A DNA stretch of 64,000 nucleotides from Rhizobium sp. N324 (GTDB taxonomy: Bacteria > Pseudomonadota > Alphaproteobacteria > Rhizobiales > Rhizobiaceae), in contig NZ_CP013630.1 in NCBI RefSeq assembly GCF_001664485.1, positions 2,545,001 through 2,609,000 of the forward strand, written 5' to 3'. Numbering within the stretch: position 1 is the stretch's first letter; each line of letters starts with the position of its first letter. A program made the translations under genes and the position numbers. Of this stretch, positions 45,192 through 54,584 are shown one piece after another. The notes below the pieces were generated by a model that did not search any database, was not told the DNA's origin, and saw nothing but the letters and a program-made list of their open reading frames with translations.

Positions 45192-45494
45192 CGGTCTCTC
45201 CTGTCGAATGGATCACGTCCTCAAAAGACGTTCCACTTGTATCAGCGATATGTCATGAGCGACCATTATTGAATGCTGATGTAGCTTCCGGCCGCCGGGA
45301 TACATTTTGATACAATCGCGCGGTGCGACCCCGTTTGTGTCGCTCTGTATCGCGATCGCCCATCTGCAAACTTCGGTACATTTTCCCGCGAAACCGGACA
45401 CATCCGGGATACGTCGACCCGGCCATATCCCCGTCGTTGCTGGTTCAGGCCCATCGCCGTCCAGAGCCCGATCAATCGGTTTCAAAGGAAAACG
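45192..45494. other. 303-base divergent promoter region, no gene seen
   Basis: Between the Tat-exported hydrolase and the DipZ-like gene. It holds repeated TGTATC/GATACA-like fragments (for example TTTGATACAATC near 45306 and CTCTGTATCGCG near 45341) and no convincing ORF. These may be regulator half-sites for the two divergent operons. Confidence 0.4.
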
Positions 45495-47267
45495 ATGATG
45501 ACACTGCTGATCATTGCCTACCTCGGAGGCGCGCTGACGATCCTCAGCCCGTGCATCCTGCCCATCCTCCCCTTCGTCTTCGCCCGTGCCGGACAGCCAT
45601 TTGTTCGCAGCACCCTGCCGATGCTGGCCGGCATGGCCGCCACCTTCGCCCTTGTCGCCACCCTTGCCGCGGTCGGCGGCAGATGGGCCATCCGCGCCAA
45701 TGAATATGGCCGCCTCGCCGCGATCGTCCTGCTGGCGCTCTTCGGCGCCAGCCTTCTGTCGCCGCGCTTTGCAAGCACCCTTGCCCGGCCGATCGTCGAT
45801 CTCGGCAACAATCTTCTGAACGCCAACGGCAGTGGACGCGCCGCGCCGACGGTCAAGAGCGCCCTCATCCTCGGCGTCGCCACCGGCCTGCTCTGGGCGC
45901 CTTGCGCCGGGCCGATCCTCGGCCTCGTCCTGACCGGCGCCGCCCTGCAGGGCGCCAATCTGCAGACGACGTTCCTGCTCGCCGCCTATGCCGCCGGTGC
46001 CGCAACGTCGCTTGCCGTCGCCCTGCTTGTCGGCGGCAGGATATTCGCCGCCATGAAGCGTTCCCTAGGCCTCGGTGACCGGATTCGCCAAGGTCTCGGT
46101 GCTGCGGTCATCGCGGGCGTCGCCGTCATCGCGCTCGGCCTCGACACCAGCCTGCTGTCGCGGCTTTCCTATGCCAGCACCGCCTCGCTGGAACAGGCAG
46201 TGCTCGACCGGCTGCATACCAAGCCCGCCACCGGCGCAGCCGCCGAGGTCGCCGGCAAAGACGTAGTGATCGCCGACGCGAAGAAACCATTCCTCAGCGA
46301 TCTGCCGGTCGAAGGTTATGCACCGTCGCTCGACGGCGCCATCGAATGGCTGAACTCCAAGCCTCTGACCACGGAGCAGTTGCGGGGCAAAGTGGTGCTC
46401 GTCGACTTCTGGACCTATTCTTGCATCAACTGCATTCGCACGATCCCCTATGTCAGGGCCTGGGCGGAAAAATACGCGGATCAGGGCCTCGTGGTGATCG
46501 GCGTCCACGCGCCGGAATTCGCCTTCGAAAAGAAGATCGACAACGTCAAGAAGGCGCTCAGTGATTTCCAGATCGGCTATCCCGTTGCGATCGACAATGA
46601 TTACAAAATCTGGCGCGCCTTCGAAAACAGCTACTGGCCTGCCGGCTATCTGATCGACGCCAAGGGGCAGATCCGCTACCACCATTTCGGCGAAGGCAAT
46701 TACGGCAGGACCGAAAAAGCCATTCAGGACCTGCTGCGCGAGGCCGGCAGCCAGATGACGTCAAGTGCGCCGGTCGCGCCCAATGCCAGGGGCGTGGAAG
46801 CAGGTCCGGACCTCGGCAATATCCGCTCCGGCGAAACCTATCTCGGCTACGAACAGGCGGCGAATTTCGCCTCGCCCGAGGGGCTGCAGGCCGACGCCCC
46901 GCAGAACTATTCGATCGCCGAACCCGACCTCAACGGCTGGGGCCTGTCGGGAACCTGGACTGTCGGCAAGGATCAGGCGACGCTTGACCAGGCCGGCGGC
47001 GGCATCACCTATCGCTTCAGCGCCCGCGACCTGCATCTTGTTCTCGGGCCCGGCGGCGACGGCAAGCCGATCCGCTTCCAGGTGACGGTCGACGGCAAGA
47101 TGCCCGGGCCGGACCACGGCTCCGACATCGATGCCGATGGCAAAGGCACGGTCACGGCGACCAGGCTTTATCAGCTCGTCCGCCAGTCCGGCACGGTCGG
47201 AGCCCGCAATTTCGAGATCCACTTCCTCGATCCCGGGGTGCGGGCCTACGCCTTCACCTTCGGCTGA
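45495..47267 (+). CDS. DipZ-like CcdA-thioredoxin fusion with C-terminal carbohydrate-binding-like domain
   Basis: A 590-residue protein. Residues 1-225: CcdA-type membrane domain with six or so helices and paired cysteines in LSPCILPILPF and WAPCAGPILGL. Residues 270-430: extracytoplasmic thioredoxin/TlpA domain with active site YSCINCIRTIPY. The final 150 residues form a beta-rich domain (WGLSGTWTVGKDQATL). The layout is that of mycobacterial DipZ, which carries reducing power across the membrane to exported proteins. Starts at MMTLL (45495). Next to two exported hydrolases and divergent from one, so these may share control. Confidence 0.9.
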   Translation: MMTLLIIAYLGGALTILSPCILPILPFVFARAGQPFVRSTLPMLAGMAATFALVATLAAVGGRWAIRANEYGRLAAIVLLALFGASLLSPRFASTLARPIVDLGNNLLNANGSGRAAPTVKSALILGVATGLLWAPCAGPILGLVLTGAALQGANLQTTFLLAAYAAGAATSLAVALLVGGRIFAAMKRSLGLGDRIRQGLGAAVIAGVAVIALGLDTSLLSRLSYASTASLEQAVLDRLHTKPATGAAAEVAGKDVVIADAKKPFLSDLPVEGYAPSLDGAIEWLNSKPLTTEQLRGKVVLVDFWTYSCINCIRTIPYVRAWAEKYADQGLVVIGVHAPEFAFEKKIDNVKKALSDFQIGYPVAIDNDYKIWRAFENSYWPAGYLIDAKGQIRYHHFGEGNYGRTEKAIQDLLREAGSQMTSSAPVAPNARGVEAGPDLGNIRSGETYLGYEQAANFASPEGLQADAPQNYSIAEPDLNGWGLSGTWTVGKDQATLDQAGGGITYRFSARDLHLVLGPGGDGKPIRFQVTVDGKMPGPDHGSDIDADGKGTVTATRLYQLVRQSGTVGARNFEIHFLDPGVRAYAFTFG

Positions 47268-47320
47268 GCCGCAGACCGATCAATTCCGATCCTCAACGAC
47301 GACCAAAGGAGTAATCCCTC

Positions 47321-48079
47321 ATGAACAGACGTTTTCTTTTCACCGCAGCCCTTGCCTTCGCCACCACCGCCATCGCCTTCGCAGCAGAGGCTGCCGCGGT
47401 GAAGAACATCGTCATCGTCCACGGCGCGCTCGCCGACGGCTCGGGATGGCGCAAGGCGACGGAGATTCTCGAGAAGCGCGGCTTCAACGTCACCATCGTC
47501 CAGGAGCCCATTACGTCGCTCGACGATGATGTGGCGGCAACGAAGCGCGTTCTCGACCTCCAGGACGGACCGAGCCTGCTCGTCGGCCACAGCTATGGCG
47601 GCATGGTCATTACCGAAGCCGGCAATGACCCCAATGTCGCAGGCCTCGTCTATGTCGCGGCCTTCCAGCCCGACAAGGGCGAAAGCCTGCTGAGCCTCGC
47701 GAGCTCCAAGCCGGCCGGCAGCATGGATATCAAGGAAACGAAGGACGGCAAGTATCTCTATCTCGATCCGGGCGCCTTCGCCGCCGATTTCGCAGCCGAC
47801 CTTCCGCAAGCCGACGCGGATTTCATGGCAAGGTCGCAGGTCTTCGCCGCCAAGCAGGCTTTTTCTGCCAAGATTGGCCAGGCGGCGTGGCGGACAAAGC
47901 CGAGCTGGTCGATCGTCGCCACCGAGGATCGTTCCATTAATCCCGAACTGGAGCGTGACATGGCAAAGCGCGCCGGCAGTGAAGTGACCGAGATCAAGGC
48001 CAGCCACGCCGTCTTCGCCTCTCACCCGGAAAAAGTCGCCGACATTATCGAAAAGGCGGCGAGGCAAGCCGGGGAGTAG
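47321..48079 (+). CDS. Secreted alpha/beta hydrolase (esterase/EstC-like)
   Basis: A 252-residue protein. Signal peptide MNRRFLFTAALAFATTAIAF ending AEA; then IVIVHGALADGSGWRK (oxyanion), VGHSYGGMV (nucleophile Ser), TEDRSINPE (acid) and SHAVFASHPE (His). The family includes salicylate-ester-like esterases and is often induced under stress. It follows the DipZ-like gene by 53 bases, so probably the same transcript; the sequence shows no Cys to be a DipZ client. Substrate unknown. Confidence 0.88.
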   Translation: MNRRFLFTAALAFATTAIAFAAEAAAVKNIVIVHGALADGSGWRKATEILEKRGFNVTIVQEPITSLDDDVAATKRVLDLQDGPSLLVGHSYGGMVITEAGNDPNVAGLVYVAAFQPDKGESLLSLASSKPAGSMDIKETKDGKYLYLDPGAFAADFAADLPQADADFMARSQVFAAKQAFSAKIGQAAWRTKPSWSIVATEDRSINPELERDMAKRAGSEVTEIKASHAVFASHPEKVADIIEKAARQAGE

Positions 48080-48192
48080 CGCCGCGAATGCGCTGAGGCA
48101 CGCGACAGGCAAATCATGAATGGCGCGCCTTGCGGTCCCGACCCTGCGGGCCTCTTCTCCCGATGCGGAGAAGTGGACAAGTCGAAAGCGAA

Positions 48193-48226
48193 AGGCGCCC
48201 CTCCCCATTCCTGGAGAGGGGCGCCT
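48193..48226 (-). terminator. Strong hairpin downstream of the OmpA-like gene
   Basis: AGGCGCCCCTC (48193-48203) pairs with GAGGGGCGCCT (48216-48226) over a 12-base loop, just past the stop at 48232 on the minus strand. The following bases are CTTTCGCTTTCG, a weak U-tract. The preceding gap 48125-48180 holds a worn copy of a RIME-like unit. Confidence 0.65.
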
Positions 48227-48231
48227 GTTCA

Positions 48232-50439
48232 TCACTTGTTGGCAGCAACCGGGCGGACCAGCGCCGTCACGCGGCGAATGGTGACGCGGCGGTTTTCCTG
48301 CTCTGGGCCCGATGTGTTGACCTTCAGGTATTGCTCGCCATAGCCCTGCGTCGCCAGGTTCTCCGGTGCGATGCCGTAGACGTCGGAGAGCACGTTGGCG
48401 ACCGATTCCGCCCGCTGGTCGGAGAGGACCAGGTTACTCTGGTCGGAGCCCACGGCATCGGTATGACCTTCGATCAGGAAGGTCTCGCTCGGATCCTTCT
48501 CGAGCACCTGGTTGATCGCGTCGGCGACCTTGCGCAGCGTACGCGCCTGCGTCATCGGGATATCGGCGCTGCCGGTTGCGAAGGTGATGGTGTCGAGGTC
48601 GATGCGGCGCACCTTGTCGCGGATACGAGCCGAATACTTCACCTCGTCAAGCGAATAGACACGCTCGACCGGCTCCACCGGCGGCTCGCTCAGGAACTCG
48701 TAATAGTCCCGGTTCGGATCGCTGCGGGTATCGATGATATAATCGCTGAGCGGTACGCGCAGCCGCATCGGCGGCAGGTCGGCGCCCGGATCCTCGAAAT
48801 AGTCGCGGTCCGGATCGTCGTAGAGATCCTGTGAGTAATAGAGCACATGCTCGCGCCCGCGGGCATCGACACGCGACCGCTGGATGATGTCACCGTAGCG
48901 ATTGCGGATCGTGACGATGCGATAGCCCTCCGGCCGCGTGATCGTCTCACGGTAGCGATCGCCCGAGAGTTCCTCGTAGCTGGGTCGCTCGCCGTCACGC
49001 AGGAACCGCCTGTCATCGTCGCCGCGCACGATCACCCGATTGTCGTACTGGATAATCACACGACCGTCGTCGCTGCGGTCGTCGAAGCGGGCGCCGTCGG
49101 GACGGACGAATTGCGGCCGCTCGCCGAGCTTCCGGCCCTTCTCGCTGGTTACCGCCTCGAGCTTGATCGTCGGCGCCTTGCCGGCGGTAGCAGCCTGCGC
49201 ATCGGCATCCGAGGTCGGCACCTTCACCTCCTGGCTGTCGGCGCGCTGCCTGTCGCGATCGCGGCGGCCTTCCCGGCCCTTGCTGCGGTCGGCATCCTTA
49301 TCGCTGTCGAGCACGGCTGCACCGTTCTCGACTGGCAGCACGACGGTCTCATTGCTCTTGGCCGGGTCTGCGGCGACCTTCTTGCGGCGCTCCAGCTCTT
49401 CCGGCGAAACCTTTTCCGGCGCCGGAATGGCCTGTTCCACCTGCTGGCCGCCGCTGGCGTCCGGCAGCGGCTGGGCGGTGTCGGTCGCTGGCGCGGCCGA
49501 CTTGCCGCCGGCGGGCTGTTCGCCGGCAGGCTTTGCCGCGGTGCCGTCCTGCGGCTTTTCAGCGGGTGCGGCCTCCGGTGCCGCTGCCTTATCTTCGGGC
49601 GCTTCGGTCACCTTGCCGTCAGTCGATTTGCCTTCGGTCGGCTTCTCCGCAGGTGCTGCGGCTTCACCCTTTGCCGGCTTCTTCTCAGCCGGCGCCTCGG
49701 CGGCGGGTTTTGCCTCCGGCTTGACTTCGGGTTTGGCCTGCTCCTCGGCCGGCGTCAAGGCCTCGGGAGCGGCGGTCTCAGCTTTGCCCTTGCCTTTATC
49801 TTTGCCCTGGGCCTTGTCCTGACCTTTGGCCCGCTTGCCGCCTTCCGGCTTGGCTTCCGGCTGCGCCTGTTCCGTCTCCGGCTGCGCTTCCTTTGCTGCC
49901 GGCTGCTGTTCGGGCTGCGGCTGAGCCTCCGGCTCGGCCTGCTTCTTCGGCTTCCTCGGCTTTTCCTGTGTTACAGGCTGCTCCTGCTGCGGCGCGGCTT
50001 CCGGCTTTGCCTCGGGCTGGGCTTCCTGCTTGGATTTTCGCTCGGGCTTGCTTTCCGCCTTCGGCGCAGGCTGCTCTTTCGGCGCGGCTTCGGCCTTCGG
50101 CGGCTCCGGTTCGGCCTTGGGTTCGGGCGCGGGCGCCTCCTTCCGCTCGGCCTTCGGTTTTTCGCCGGGTGCCTCCTTCGGCTTCTCGGCGGCCGGCGCC
50201 TGCTCGGCTGGAGCCTCTTCCTTCTGCTTGCGCTTCTTCTTCAGCAACTCCTCCTCGGAAGGCGCATCCTGAGGCGCGTCCTGCGCCACCTCGAAGCTGC
50301 CCTGCTCGACCTGGCGCACGGACTGAGCCTGCGTCGCGACGTCGCGCACAGCGGCCATTGCCGATGCCGGCTGGAACGCCAGCGAAAGGGAAAGCAGCGG
50401 AAAAGCCGCGCTTGCGAATAATCTTGATTTCATGCCCAT
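48232..50439 (-). CDS. OmpA-family protein with very long Lys/Pro/Glu/Ala linker
   Basis: A 735-residue exported protein. Signal peptide (MGMKSRLFASAAFPLLSLSL, end FQPASA). Residues about 60-340 are a low-complexity array of KPEA, PAEKP and QPEAK units with no fold. Then an RDR-rich basic stretch and a middle domain (YRETITRPEGYRIVTIRNRYG). The C-terminus is a peptidoglycan-binding OmpA domain: TITFATGSADIPMTQ, IEGHTDAVGSDQSNLVLSDQ and NRRVTIRRV. The linker could span the periplasm. Divergent from the amino acid importer. Confidence 0.9.
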   Translation of the reverse strand: MGMKSRLFASAAFPLLSLSLAFQPASAMAAVRDVATQAQSVRQVEQGSFEVAQDAPQDAPSEEELLKKKRKQKEEAPAEQAPAAEKPKEAPGEKPKAERKEAPAPEPKAEPEPPKAEAAPKEQPAPKAESKPERKSKQEAQPEAKPEAAPQQEQPVTQEKPRKPKKQAEPEAQPQPEQQPAAKEAQPETEQAQPEAKPEGGKRAKGQDKAQGKDKGKGKAETAAPEALTPAEEQAKPEVKPEAKPAAEAPAEKKPAKGEAAAPAEKPTEGKSTDGKVTEAPEDKAAAPEAAPAEKPQDGTAAKPAGEQPAGGKSAAPATDTAQPLPDASGGQQVEQAIPAPEKVSPEELERRKKVAADPAKSNETVVLPVENGAAVLDSDKDADRSKGREGRRDRDRQRADSQEVKVPTSDADAQAATAGKAPTIKLEAVTSEKGRKLGERPQFVRPDGARFDDRSDDGRVIIQYDNRVIVRGDDDRRFLRDGERPSYEELSGDRYRETITRPEGYRIVTIRNRYGDIIQRSRVDARGREHVLYYSQDLYDDPDRDYFEDPGADLPPMRLRVPLSDYIIDTRSDPNRDYYEFLSEPPVEPVERVYSLDEVKYSARIRDKVRRIDLDTITFATGSADIPMTQARTLRKVADAINQVLEKDPSETFLIEGHTDAVGSDQSNLVLSDQRAESVANVLSDVYGIAPENLATQGYGEQYLKVNTSGPEQENRRVTIRRVTALVRPVAANK

Positions 50440-50768
50440 CGGGTTTCCTCGATCCTGTTTGAGCTTCCTGAAGGCCGATAGGCCCTGCTTCCGCCCCTAG
50501 CGTCGCAATGAGGCGAAACGGCGAAATGGCAATTGCCGAACCGCCGATTTGTTCCGGTTCTAGGAAGCCGAGGATTAACCTCGCGTGAATGTTGCAGTCT
50601 GCCGACGTTCATCTCGCCTGTTATTTGCACCGCCCAATTGCGATGGGATTTGTGTTGCAATTCCATGAAAAAAAGTCTGATTATCGTCGCAAGGCGGTCT
50701 CGGTACCGTTGAACTGCGGCCGTCAGCCACGAGAAAAAGAGCGGCGGCTACCAACTGAGAGGATCCTC
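50440..50768. other. 329-base divergent promoter region, no gene seen
   Basis: Between the leftward OmpA-like gene and the rightward amino acid binding protein. An open frame continues upstream of the binding protein to 50589, but it lacks family similarity or a good start. No repeat or strong palindrome found. Confidence 0.4.
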
Positions 50769-51542
50769 ATGCATATCTCCACCCGTATTTTCGCGGCAGC
50801 CTCGATCGCGGCGATGTCCCTTTTCGCCGGCTCGGCCATGGCCGATGGCGAGAAGTATGTGATCGGCACCGATTCGACCTATCCGCCCTTCGAATTCGTC
50901 GACGCGAGCGGCACGATCCAGGGCTTCGACATCGACATCACCAAAGCGCTCTGTGCCGAGATGAAGGCCGAATGCTCCTTTGTCAGCACCGACTGGGACG
51001 GCATCATTCCGGCGCTCAACGCCAAGAAGTTCGACATGATCGTTTCCTCCATGTCGATCACGCCGGAGCGTCTGAAGCTCGTCGACTTCTCCAACAAGTA
51101 CTACAACACCCCGCCGGCCATCGCCGTGCCGAAGGATTCGAAGATCACCGACGTTGCCGGCCTCAAAGGCAAGGTCATCGGCGCGCAGACCTCTACGACG
51201 CACGCCAACTATGCCGAGAAGCATCTGGCCGACACCGAGCTGAAGCTCTATCCCACAGCTGACGAATACAAGCTCGACGTTGCCAGCGGCCGTGTCGACG
51301 CCGTCATCGACGACGTCGTCGTGCTCTCCGAATGGGTCAAGTCCGACGCCGGCGCCTGCTGCAAGATCCTGACGACCCTGCCGGTCGACAAGGAAATCAA
51401 CGGCAACGGCGCAGGCATTGCCATCCGCAAGGGCGATCCGCTCAAGGAAAAGCTGAACACGGCAATTGCTGCGATCCGCGCCAGCGGGGAATATAAGAAG
51501 ATCCAGGACAAGTACTTCGACTTCGACGTTTACGGCGAATAA
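50769..51542 (+). CDS. Polar amino acid ABC importer, periplasmic binding protein
   Basis: A 257-residue HisJ/LAO-like binding protein. Signal peptide MHISTRIFAAASIAAMSLFA, cut at AMA/DG. The mature part starts YVIGTDSTYPPFEFVDASG, with GFDIDITKALCAEM, SMSITPERLKLVDFS (ligand Arg) and GAQTSTTHANY typical for basic or polar amino acid binders. ATG at 50769 follows AGAGGA; an upstream frame to 50589 is not used. First gene of a three-gene operon without ATPase. Confidence 0.93.
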   Translation: MHISTRIFAAASIAAMSLFAGSAMADGEKYVIGTDSTYPPFEFVDASGTIQGFDIDITKALCAEMKAECSFVSTDWDGIIPALNAKKFDMIVSSMSITPERLKLVDFSNKYYNTPPAIAVPKDSKITDVAGLKGKVIGAQTSTTHANYAEKHLADTELKLYPTADEYKLDVASGRVDAVIDDVVVLSEWVKSDAGACCKILTTLPVDKEINGNGAGIAIRKGDPLKEKLNTAIAAIRASGEYKKIQDKYFDFDVYGE

Positions 51543-51655
51543 GAAATTCGCTATCTGGCCGATCAAGGTAATGGCGGAAGGCTTGCTCTTCCGCCATTTT
51601 TGTTTGACAAAGATGGCAAGATCAAAACGGCAAAAGCCGTGAGGGGAATTCACGC

Positions 51656-52462
51656 ATGGGCGGATCGTTTTCCGCGCTCGGCTCCTTCTGGAGCTCACTT
51701 GTGCACATTTTCGATCCGCTGTGCGGACCCGTTGGCATCTTCACCTGGTTGGGACAGTCGACGATCCTTGCCTGTGGCGATACCGGCTGGGGCGACGAGA
51801 TTGCAGTTGGCCTGCAGGTCACGGTTTCGGTGGCGATCGTCACCCTGCCGATCGGCCTCGCCATCGGCTTCCTGGTGGCGCTCGGCCAGCAGTCTGAAGA
51901 AAAGTCGCTGCGTCTGGCGGCCGGCATCTACACGACGATCTTCCGCGGCCTGCCGGAACTTCTGACGCTCTTTATCATCTATTACGGCATGCAGATGCTG
52001 ATCCAGTCTCTGCTGACCTTCGTCGGTTATGACGGACCGCCGGTCGAGATCAATGCCTTCCTCGCCGGCGTCATCGCGCTTTCGGTGGTTTTTTCAGCCT
52101 ATTGTTCGGAAGTGCTGCTCTCGGCCTTTCGCGCCATTCCGAAGGGGCAATATGAGGCGGGCGACGCGCTCGGGCTGCATCACGGCCGCACGCTGCGCCT
52201 GATCATCCTGCCGCAGCTCGTGCGCATCGCGCTGCCCGGACTGACGAACCTCTGGATGGTGCTCCTGAAGGACACCTCCTACGTGTCGATCATCAGCCTT
52301 GCCGATATCCTGCGCCAGACGAGCGTTGCCGTGCGCGTCACCAAGGAACCCTTCTTCTTCTATGGCCTGGCCTGCTGCCTCTATCTGGTGCTCGCCATCC
52401 TCTCCTCCTTTCTGCTCGTCTATGTCGAGCGTTGGGCCAAACGTTCGGAGGTCCGCCGATGA
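51656..52462 (+). CDS. Polar amino acid ABC importer, permease 1 (HisQ-like)
   Basis: A 268-residue permease with about five helices. GLQVTVSVAIVTLPIGLAIG and IFRGLPELLTLFIIYYG start the transmembrane core; EAGDALGLHHGRTLRLIILPQ is the EAA loop that contacts the ATPase. The N-terminal 50 residues include a Cys-bearing loop not usual for the family. It overlaps the next permease by 4 bases (ATGA). Confidence 0.92.
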   Translation: MGGSFSALGSFWSSLVHIFDPLCGPVGIFTWLGQSTILACGDTGWGDEIAVGLQVTVSVAIVTLPIGLAIGFLVALGQQSEEKSLRLAAGIYTTIFRGLPELLTLFIIYYGMQMLIQSLLTFVGYDGPPVEINAFLAGVIALSVVFSAYCSEVLLSAFRAIPKGQYEAGDALGLHHGRTLRLIILPQLVRIALPGLTNLWMVLLKDTSYVSIISLADILRQTSVAVRVTKEPFFFYGLACCLYLVLAILSSFLLVYVERWAKRSEVRR

Positions 52463-53289
52463 GCTACGCCGAAACGCTGATCCCGCCGCAGCCCGCACCG
52501 CGTGAAGTGGTGAAGCCGATGACGCCGGCGCGCATGGCCGGCTATATTCTCGTCTCCGTCTGGGCAGTATTCGGCGCGCTGCTGGTGATCTCCGTGGTCA
52601 ACGGCTGGGATCCGGAAAAATTCACCCGCTACGGACCGCGCTATCTCCACGGTCTCGGGGTTACACTCAGCCTCGTTTTCATTTCCGTCATCGGCGGCGC
52701 AGTTCTGTCGCTGCCGCTCGCCGCGGCGCGCATGTCGAAAAACCGGCTGCTGAATGCGCTCGCCTACGGCTATATCTATTTCTTCCGGGGCACGCCGCTG
52801 CTTGCCCAGCTTTTTCTGGTCTATTACGGCCTCGGCGTATTTCGCCCGCAGCTTGAGGCCGTCGGCATCTGGTGGTTCTTTCGCGATGCCTGGTATTGCG
52901 GCCTTTTTGCCATGACCATCAATACCGCAGCCTATCAGGCAGAGATCCTGCGGGGCGCCATTGAAAGCGTGCCGCGCGGCCAGCACGAGGCGGCCGCTGC
53001 CCTCGGCATCCATAGGTTCATCGCCTTCCGCAAGATCACTCTGCCGCAGGCTCTCATCGTCGCCCTTCGCCCTTACGGCAACGAGATCATTCTTTTGATC
53101 AAAGGCTCGGCTGTCGTCGCCATCATCACCGTGCTCGACCTGATGGGCGAAACCCGCTACGCCTTCTCCCGCACCTTCGACTATCAGACCTATCTCTGGG
53201 CGGCGATCTTCTACCTCGCCATCGTCGAAGCGCTACGCCATCTCTGGGCCTGGATCGAACGCCGCCTGACCCGGCATCTCAAGCGTTGA
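52459..53289 (+). CDS. Polar amino acid ABC importer, permease 2 (HisM-like)
   Basis: A 276-residue permease. GLGVTLSLVFISVIGGAVLS, YFFRGTPLLAQLFLVYYGLG and the EAA loop HEAAAALGIHRFIAFRKITLP match HisM/ArtM-like proteins. Starts with ATG overlapping the stop of permease 1. No ATP-binding gene follows; the next gene is usg, so an ATPase from another locus must serve this importer. Confidence 0.92.
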   Translation: MSYAETLIPPQPAPREVVKPMTPARMAGYILVSVWAVFGALLVISVVNGWDPEKFTRYGPRYLHGLGVTLSLVFISVIGGAVLSLPLAAARMSKNRLLNALAYGYIYFFRGTPLLAQLFLVYYGLGVFRPQLEAVGIWWFFRDAWYCGLFAMTINTAAYQAEILRGAIESVPRGQHEAAAALGIHRFIAFRKITLPQALIVALRPYGNEIILLIKGSAVVAIITVLDLMGETRYAFSRTFDYQTYLWAAIFYLAIVEALRHLWAWIERRLTRHLKR

Positions 53290-53462
53290 TGACTTCGATC
53301 TGACTTTGGCAGCACTCTCGGAGACCTGCTGCCAAGTTATTGATATCAAAAATGAATTGTCCTTTTATGAGGTATCTGTAAAGCTTTCGTTAACCACTCG
53401 CATGTTTCCATATCAAGCAGCGCTAATAAGCGCGCGAGTGGGAACGAGAAGAAGTGAACACG

Positions 53463-53729
53463 ATGCACAAGGACATGGAAAAACAACTACAGGGCTATGG
53501 TCTAACGACAGCCCAGATTCTCTACCACCTGCCGGATCATCCGGCGATCCTGCAGACATATGTCTGGCAGGAATATGATCTCGCCCCCGATTTTCCCGAA
53601 ATGCGCGGCTTCCTGAAATTCTGGGAAGAGAAGCTCGACGGACCGCTGCATTCGGTGCGCTACATCCACCGCAAGCTGATCTCGGCGACCGAGTGGCGGG
53701 CGCTGAAGGGCGAGTTCATCCTGCACTGA
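53463..53729 (+). CDS. Usg family protein
   Basis: An 88-residue protein of the Usg family, small alphaproteobacterial proteins first noticed near trp genes; function unknown. LTTAQILYHLPDHPAIL, YVWQEYDLAPDFPEM and LDGPLHSVRYIHRKLI are conserved features. A GTG at 53454 would add three residues; the ATG at 53463 was chosen. Stands alone after the importer, across 173 bases. Confidence 0.85.
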   Translation: MHKDMEKQLQGYGLTTAQILYHLPDHPAILQTYVWQEYDLAPDFPEMRGFLKFWEEKLDGPLHSVRYIHRKLISATEWRALKGEFILH

Positions 53730-53745
53730 TCCGGCTTGCGCAGCA

Positions 53746-54471
53746 TCAGACATGCGCCTCGCCATGGCCGAATTCGCCTTGATCACGGGCCGGGCGGAGC
53801 GCAAAACTGAGGATGGCGAGGTAGAAGGCGACGACGATGACGATAACGGCAAGGCCGGGAATGGGCCCGAGCACAGCATTGTCGATGACATAGGTCCAGG
53901 ACTGCGCCTGCAACGCCGGCATGCCCTCCGTCTGCAGTTTTGGCGTCGAGATCTTCAGGCACCAGGCAAGAAACAAGATGGAATACATCCAGCCGAAGTT
54001 GCGTTTGAGCCGACGGTGCATCGCATCCCGATAGCTGAGCAGGAAACGCGGCTTGCGCAGGCTGCTGGCGACCACCGCGGCCCATTCGCTGCTGGCCCCC
54101 GCCTGCGGCGCCAGGATCTGCGCGAAATAGCTGCGCTCGATCTGGCGGATGCGGGCGCGATAGATATCGAAGAAGCGGTAGCGCCGCGCCTCGATAATCA
54201 GAAGCAGCGTCACCAGCATCATCCCGAACAGCAGCACCCCATGATGCGAGGTCGGCGTCGACAGCGACACCGAGAGCAGCGCCGCCACCACGGTGATCGC
54301 CCAGTTCGACGTCCGGTCGATGCGATCGCGCCAGCTCGTCATCCGCCCGAGTTCGCCGCGATAATAATGGCTGAGTGTATTGGTAATCTCGCCCGGCGTA
54401 CCGGGCAGCAGCAACGCCCGCACAGCCTCTCCTTCAAGGGCCGATGACGGCCTATCCTGTTCCGATTTCAT
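53746..54471 (-). CDS. DUF2270 membrane protein
   Basis: A 241-residue protein with about four helices. SHYYRGELGRMTSWRDRIDRTSNWAI, EARRYRFFDIYRARIRQIERSYFAQIL and NFGWMYSILFLAWCLK are landmarks of DUF2270, whose function is unknown. The frame is open to 54762, but the ATG at 54471 has GGGAGG in front and begins the family. It is divergent from the TPR-methyltransferase over 113 bases and ends 16 bases from the usg stop. Confidence 0.85.
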   Translation of the reverse strand: MKSEQDRPSSALEGEAVRALLLPGTPGEITNTLSHYYRGELGRMTSWRDRIDRTSNWAITVVAALLSVSLSTPTSHHGVLLFGMMLVTLLLIIEARRYRFFDIYRARIRQIERSYFAQILAPQAGASSEWAAVVASSLRKPRFLLSYRDAMHRRLKRNFGWMYSILFLAWCLKISTPKLQTEGMPALQAQSWTYVIDNAVLGPIPGLAVIVIVVAFYLAILSFALRPARDQGEFGHGEAHV

Positions 54472-54584
54472 TGCTTTCCTCCCTTCATCTTCTTTGCCGC
54501 CATTCTGCGCCCGCAGCCACGCCATTGCAAAACATCGAAAGCCGCCGTAGACGCATGGCTGAAACAAAAGGACGATGGACTGCG

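Noticed and set aside
48847..50421. A 524-codon plus-strand frame rich in Leu, Arg and Gly that looks membrane-like
   Set aside because: It is the antisense of the KPEA repeat region; the hydrophobic look comes from complementing Glu/Lys/Pro codons.
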